DNA from: Pseudomonas cremoricolorata DSM 17059 = NBRC 16634
Lineage (GTDB): Bacteria; Pseudomonadota; Gammaproteobacteria; Pseudomonadales; Pseudomonadaceae
Reading direction: 5' to 3'
Assembly (NCBI RefSeq): GCF_000425745.1
Contig: NZ_AUEA01000007.1
Span: forward strand, 1 to 64,000
Length of the DNA: 64,000 nucleotides
Both the position numbers and the translations under genes were made by a program. How positions within the stretch are numbered: the first letter of the stretch is position 1; every line of letters begins with the position of its first letter. A model generated the notes under the pieces. The model saw only the letters and a list, made by a program, of their open reading frames with translations. It made no database searches and was not told where the DNA came from. Of this stretch, positions 60,232 to 64,000 are shown piece by piece.

Positions 60232-60832
60232 GGGGTTGTCCGATGGGCGACATGTTCGGGTGCTGGAAATGTAGAGGTCCGAACGCCGGACGGCCAGTTC
60301 TGGAACCTGAGCAACCAGGTTCTTCGCGCGTCCCCAGTTTCGCCTGGCGGCGACCTACTTTTGTGGGCAAAAGTAGGCAAAACCCCATGCTCCACTAGCC
60401 GGCCCTGCACTGCGCTTCGCTCCGTTCCGGGTCCCCTGCGTTCCGGCACTCTTCGGGCCTGCGCGGGCAAGGGTTGCTGCGCAACCCTAACACCTCGCGT
60501 CCTCGGCTGCGCCTCGGGTGCGCTGCGCGCACGGCCCTACGAGCACCTCCACTCCGGCCGGCTACAGTCGCGGTCGGTGTCGCCTGTACGGGCTATGTAC
60601 AAAAGCTGTGCTGCTACAAACCCTGTGGATGTGACAGGTCTGGCAGTCCGCTTGAGTCCGAGTGGGTGCAACGCGAATCTACAGATCTCGCATGTGGTGC
60701 ACCTAGTTAGCGAATGTCCCGCGCTACGCAATCATTAACCTAACCGTAACGATCAATCCATCGCCTTGATTGATCGCATGCCCTCGACCCTCCTTAAATG
60801 ACCCCCACGCAAGCGCATCCGTGGAGCCCAGA
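60232..60832. other. Intergenic stretch with a Pseudomonas-type repeat
   Basis: About 600 bases without a gene. CCTACTTTTG and CAAAAGTAGG (60354-60363, 60368-60377) form a 10-bp inverted repeat with a 4-base loop in a context common between Pseudomonas genes. The following ~180 bases are dense in CGC-type repeats. The mdc promoter probably lies near 60720-60830. Confidence 0.55.
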
Positions 60833-62494
60833 ATGACAACAACATCCTCACCCCCCGCGCAGTGGTCACGCAGGCGCACCGAGAAGCAGCGGCGCCTGGA
60901 GCAGGTACGCAGCCTGGCCGATGGCGCAGTGCTGCCCAGCGAGCGCATCGTCGAAGCGCTGCAGCGCCTGATCGCCCCCGGCGACCGGGTGGTGCTGGAG
61001 GGCAATAACCAGAAGCAGGCCGACTTCCTTTCCCGCTCGCTGGCCAAGGCCGACCCTAACGTGCTGCACGACCTGCACATGATCATGCCCAGCGTCAGCC
61101 GCGCCGAGCACCTCGATCTGTTCGAGCACGGCATCGCGCGCAAGCTCGATTTCTCCTTCGCCGGGCCGCAGAGCCTGCGCATCGGCCAGTTACTCGAAGA
61201 CGGGCTGCTGGAGGTCGGTGCGATCCACACCTACATCGAGCTGTATTCGCGCCTGCTGGTCGACCTGATCCCCAACGTCGCCCTGGTGGCCGGGTTCATG
61301 GCCGACCGCGAGGGCAACATCTACACCGGGCCGAGCACCGAAGACACCCCGGCGCTGGTCGAGCCCACCGCCTTCAGCGACGGCATCGTCATCGTCCAGG
61401 TCAACCAGCTGGTGGACGATGTGCGTGACCTGCCGCGGGTCGATATCCCGGCGTCCTGGGTGGATTTCGTGGTGGTCGCCGACCAGCCGTTCTACATCGA
61501 ACCGCTGTTCACCCGCGACCCGCGGCACATCAAACCGGTGCATGTGCTGATGGCGATGATGGCGATTCGCGGCATCTACGAAAAACACAACGTGCAGTCG
61601 CTCAACCATGGCATCGGTTTCAACACCGCCGCCATCGAACTGATCCTGCCGACCTATGGCGAATCGCTCGGGCTCAAGGGCAAGATCTGCCGCAACTGGA
61701 CCCTCAACCCCCACCCGACGCTGATCCCGGCCATCGAAACCGGCTGGGTGCAGAGCGTGCATTGCTTTGGTACCGAGCTGGGTATGGAGCACTACATTGC
61801 CCAGCGCCCGGACGTGTTCTTCACTGGCCGCGACGGCTCGATGCGCTCGAACCGCATGATGTGCCAACTGGCCGGGCAGTACGCCGTCGACCTGTTCATC
61901 GGCGCCACCTTGCAGGTCGATGGCGACGGCCACTCCTCGACCGTCACCCGTGGCCGCCTGGCCGGCTTCGGCGGCGCGCCGAACATGGGCCACGACCCAC
62001 GCGGGCGGCGCCACGCGACCCCGGCCTGGCTCGACATGACCGAGCCGGTGACCCTGCTCGAACGCGGGCGCAAGCTTGTGGTGCAGATGGTGGAAACCTT
62101 CCAGGAGGGCGGCAAGCCGACCTTCGTGGAAACCCTCGATGCGGTCGAGGTGGCGAAGAAGGCCGGCATGCCGCTGGCGCCGATCATGATCTACGGCGAC
62201 GACGTCACCCACCTGCTCACCGAGGAAGGCATCGCCTACCTGTACAAGGCGCGCACCGTGGAAGAGCGTCAGGCGATGATCGCCGCTGTGGCCGGGGTGA
62301 CGGCCATCGGCCTGCGCCACGACCCCAAGGACACCGCACGCATGCGCCGCGAGGGGCTGATCGCGTTGCCCGAAGACCTCGGCATCCAGCGCACCCAGGC
62401 CTCGCGCAGTTTGCTCGCCGCCAAGAGCATCGCCGAGCTGGTCGAATGGTCCGGCGGCCTGTACGCGCCGCCTGCACGTTTCAGGAGCTGGTGA
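60833..62494 (+). CDS. mdcA: Malonate decarboxylase alpha subunit
   Basis: A 553-residue protein, the CoA-transferase-like subunit that moves malonyl from the enzyme's acetyl carrier to the ACP during malonate decarboxylation. Visible family features: a fumbling VPN-type N-terminal [35 protein letters not shown] (about 60-80), and [22 protein letters not shown] near 378-400. ATG 60833 with GGAG upstream gives the normal length. The operon continues mdcB-C-D; it allows growth on malonate. Confidence 0.93.
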   Translation: MTTTSSPPAQWSRRRTEKQRRLEQVRSLADGAVLPSERIVEALQRLIAPGDRVVLEGNNQKQADFLSRSLAKADPNVLHDLHMIMPSVSRAEHLDLFEHGIARKLDFSFAGPQSLRIGQLLEDGLLEVGAIHTYIELYSRLLVDLIPNVALVAGFMADREGNIYTGPSTEDTPALVEPTAFSDGIVIVQVNQLVDDVRDLPRVDIPASWVDFVVVADQPFYIEPLFTRDPRHIKPVHVLMAMMAIRGIYEKHNVQSLNHGIGFNTAAIELILPTYGESLGLKGKICRNWTLNPHPTLIPAIETGWVQSVHCFGTELGMEHYIAQRPDVFFTGRDGSMRSNRMMCQLAGQYAVDLFIGATLQVDGDGHSSTVTRGRLAGFGGAPNMGHDPRGRRHATPAWLDMTEPVTLLERGRKLVVQMVETFQEGGKPTFVETLDAVEVAKKAGMPLAPIMIYGDDVTHLLTEEGIAYLYKARTVEERQAMIAAVAGVTAIGLRHDPKDTARMRREGLIALPEDLGIQRTQASRSLLAAKSIAELVEWSGGLYAPPARFRSW

Positions 62495-63348
62495 TGACTG
62501 CACAGACCGAACATTGCACAGCGCCTTCGCTGGCTTATCGCCTGGCCGACCTAGCCGTCGAGGCGCTGATCGACGAAGCCGATCTATCGCCCAAGCCGGC
62601 GCTGGTCGACCGTCGCGGCAGTGGCGCGCACAGCGACCTCGACCTGCGTCTGATGCACGCCTCGGCGCTGTCGCTGTGGCCGTGCTTCAAGGACATGGCC
62701 GATGCCGCCCAGGCTTTCGGGGGCGTCGGCCAGCCGCTGCGCGAAGCGCTGGGGCGCATCGGCCGCGAAGGTGAGGCGGGCATGCTGGCGACCACCGGCG
62801 GGGTGAATACCCATCGCGGCGCGATCTGGGCGCTCGGCCTGCTGGTCGCCTCCCATGCCTTGGCGCCTGATGACCTCGAGCCGGCCAGCATCGCTGCACG
62901 GGCTGGACGCATCGCCCTGATCGACGACCGCTTCGCCCCGGCGCAAGCGCCCAGCCATGGCCAGCAGGTGCAGCGCCGCTACGGCGCACGCGGCGCGCGT
63001 GAAGAAGCCCAGTTGGGTTTTCCCTGCGTGGTGCTGCATGGCCTGCCGCAGTTGCGCCGCAGCCGCGCCGCAGGCAGCAGCGAAGCGTCGGCGCGGCTCG
63101 ATGCGCTGCTGGCGATCATGGCCCGGCTGGACGACACCTGCGTGCTCTGGCGCGCTGGCCGGCAGGGGCTACAGACCATGCACCAGGGCGCCCAGGCGGT
63201 GCTCGCCGCAGGTGGCAGCGCGACCCTTACCGGGCGTCGCGCCCTGCGGGAACTGGACACCCACCTGCGCGCCTGCAATGCCTCGCCGGGCGGTGCGGCC
63301 GACCTGCTCGCCGCCTGCCTGTTCCTCGACCCCCTCGGGAGCCACTGA
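62494..63348 (+). CDS. mdcB: Triphosphoribosyl-dephospho-CoA synthase
   Basis: A 284-residue protein of the CitG/MdcB family that makes the 2'-(5''-triphosphoribosyl)-3'-dephospho-CoA precursor of the malonate decarboxylase prosthetic group. Features: [20 protein letters not shown] (about 31-50) and [18 protein letters not shown] (near 102-119). Its ATG overlaps the mdcA TGA by one base (TGATG). The mature prosthetic group is attached to MdcC. Confidence 0.92.
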   Translation: MTAQTEHCTAPSLAYRLADLAVEALIDEADLSPKPALVDRRGSGAHSDLDLRLMHASALSLWPCFKDMADAAQAFGGVGQPLREALGRIGREGEAGMLATTGGVNTHRGAIWALGLLVASHALAPDDLEPASIAARAGRIALIDDRFAPAQAPSHGQQVQRRYGARGAREEAQLGFPCVVLHGLPQLRRSRAAGSSEASARLDALLAIMARLDDTCVLWRAGRQGLQTMHQGAQAVLAAGGSATLTGRRALRELDTHLRACNASPGGAADLLAACLFLDPLGSH

Positions 63349-63350
63349 TC

Positions 63351-63650
63351 ATGGAAAGTCTGTCATTCACATTCCCTGCCGGCGCCGCGGCCAAGCGGCG
63401 GGCGCTGGTCGGCTGTGTCGGCTCGGGTGATCTCGAAGCCTTGCTCGAACCCGGTGAAGCCGGCGTGCTCACGGTCAAGGTGCTGACCTCGGTCAACGGC
63501 AGCGGTCCGCGCTGGGAGCAGTTGTTCCAGCGCCTGTTCAGCGGCCAGACCTGGCCGGCGCTGAGTATCGATATCCATGATTTCGGCGCCACCCCGGGCG
63601 TGGTCCGGCTGCGCCTGGAGCAAGGCCTTGAGGAGGTCAACCATGACTGA
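63351..63650 (+). CDS. mdcC: Malonate decarboxylase acyl carrier protein (delta subunit)
   Basis: A 99-residue acyl carrier protein. Ser25 in the VGSGD motif is the site of the phosphoribosyl-dephospho-CoA group, matching Ser25 of Klebsiella MdcC. It carries acetyl and malonyl during the cycle. It starts two bases after mdcB and its end overlaps mdcD by eight bases. Confidence 0.94.
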   Translation: MESLSFTFPAGAAAKRRALVGCVGSGDLEALLEPGEAGVLTVKVLTSVNGSGPRWEQLFQRLFSGQTWPALSIDIHDFGATPGVVRLRLEQGLEEVNHD

Positions 63651-64000
63651 TGTCGCGCAGTTGCTGCACAGCCGCAGCTTCGTCGAGCTCAGCGCCCGCG
63701 AACGGGCCAAAGGCCTGCTCGACGCCGGCAGTTTTCGTGAATTGCTCGACCCGTTCGAGCGGCTGATGTCGCCTTGGTTGCAGGCCCAGGGCATCGTGCC
63801 CCAGGCCGATGACGGCGTGGTCATCGCCAAGGGTACGTTCGATGGCCAGCCGCTGCTGGTGGCCGCCATCGAAGGGGTGTTCCAGGGCGGCAGCATGGGT
63901 GAGGTCGGCGGCGCGAAGATCGCCGGGGCGCTTGAGCTGGCCGTCGAAGACAACCGCAATGGCATCCCCACCGCCGCCGTCTTGCTGCTGGAAACCGGTG
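63643..64000 (+). CDS. mdcD: Malonate decarboxylase beta subunit (partial, cut by window end)
   Basis: The first 119 residues are present; the window end cuts the gene. It begins MTDVAQLLHSRSFVELSARERA, and the region AIEGVFQGGSMGEVGGAKIAGALELA is the carboxyltransferase-like fold's first conserved block, as in the family. With MdcE it removes CO2 from malonyl-ACP. AGGAGG precedes the ATG. mdcE, G, H and transporter genes would be expected just downstream. Confidence 0.92.
   Translation, partial: MTDVAQLLHSRSFVELSARERAKGLLDAGSFRELLDPFERLMSPWLQAQGIVPQADDGVVIAKGTFDGQPLLVAAIEGVFQGGSMGEVGGAKIAGALELAVEDNRNGIPTAAVLLLETG

Noticed and set aside
60361..60738. 125-codon frame before mdcA
   Set aside because: Lies in the repeat-rich intergenic segment and has no supporting start or motif.

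Overview
The window is ordinary high-GC Pseudomonas chromosome. The gene content points to the P. putida group: a class Ia nrdA/nrdB pair, fadD2-fadD1 tandem, phaJ1-type hydratase, PcpS-type phosphopantetheinyl transferase, hrpA, azoR and the start of a malonate decarboxylase (mdc) operon. It opens with the end of an rRNA operon (5S gene plus terminator). No tRNA, CRISPR array or intact insertion sequence was seen.

Layout. 1-12104: 5S rRNA; a ThDP-dependent acetolactate-synthase-like enzyme; three little-studied proteins (YecA family, a two-helix membrane protein, a lipoprotein); a GntR-controlled lyase plus DAACS transporter unit with a visible operator; a LysR gene divergent from an lrgA-lrgB pair; a MerR regulator with a quinone-reductase-like flavoprotein. 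12260-15800: an accessory island with a BRO-N protein preceded by two tandem copies of a ~195-nt structured repeat, then an AT-rich Shedu-type (DUF4263) defence nuclease. 15808-26674: nrdB, a 44-codon gene and nrdA (candidate NrdR and DnaA sites upstream), then pcpS-phaJ divergent from fadD2-fadD1. 26776-40359: hrpA, a FabH-like ketoacyl synthase, a porin, a FemAB-like protein, an ABC exporter, a periplasmic cyclophilin, LysR/azoR and an EamA exporter. 40356-40408 is a palindrome that looks like two fused transposon ends. 40414-46250: an orphan polyamine-type binding protein, a LysR gene and an argE/DUF1028/Rid/flavin-monooxygenase group. 46417-55415: a LuxI/LuxR quorum-sensing pair divergent from a six-gene, tightly packed operon. 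55492-59503: an AtuA-like/CitMHS transporter operon with a divergent LysR. 59617-64000: a DMSP-lyase-like cupin and mdcA-B-C-D (mdcD cut by the window end).

The most interesting region is 46417-55415. A 22-bp lux-box-like palindrome lies between luxR and an operon encoding a fatty-acid-hydroxylase-superfamily membrane enzyme, an alpha-oxoamine synthase resembling serine palmitoyltransferase, two FemAB/GNAT-fold proteins, a membrane-anchored MutS-type ATPase and a GNAT acetyltransferase. The chemistry this suggests is a quorum-regulated sphingoid or amino-ketone lipid; that product is an inference. The second notable region is the Shedu/BRO-N island, whose repeat units show compensatory base changes consistent with a conserved RNA fold.
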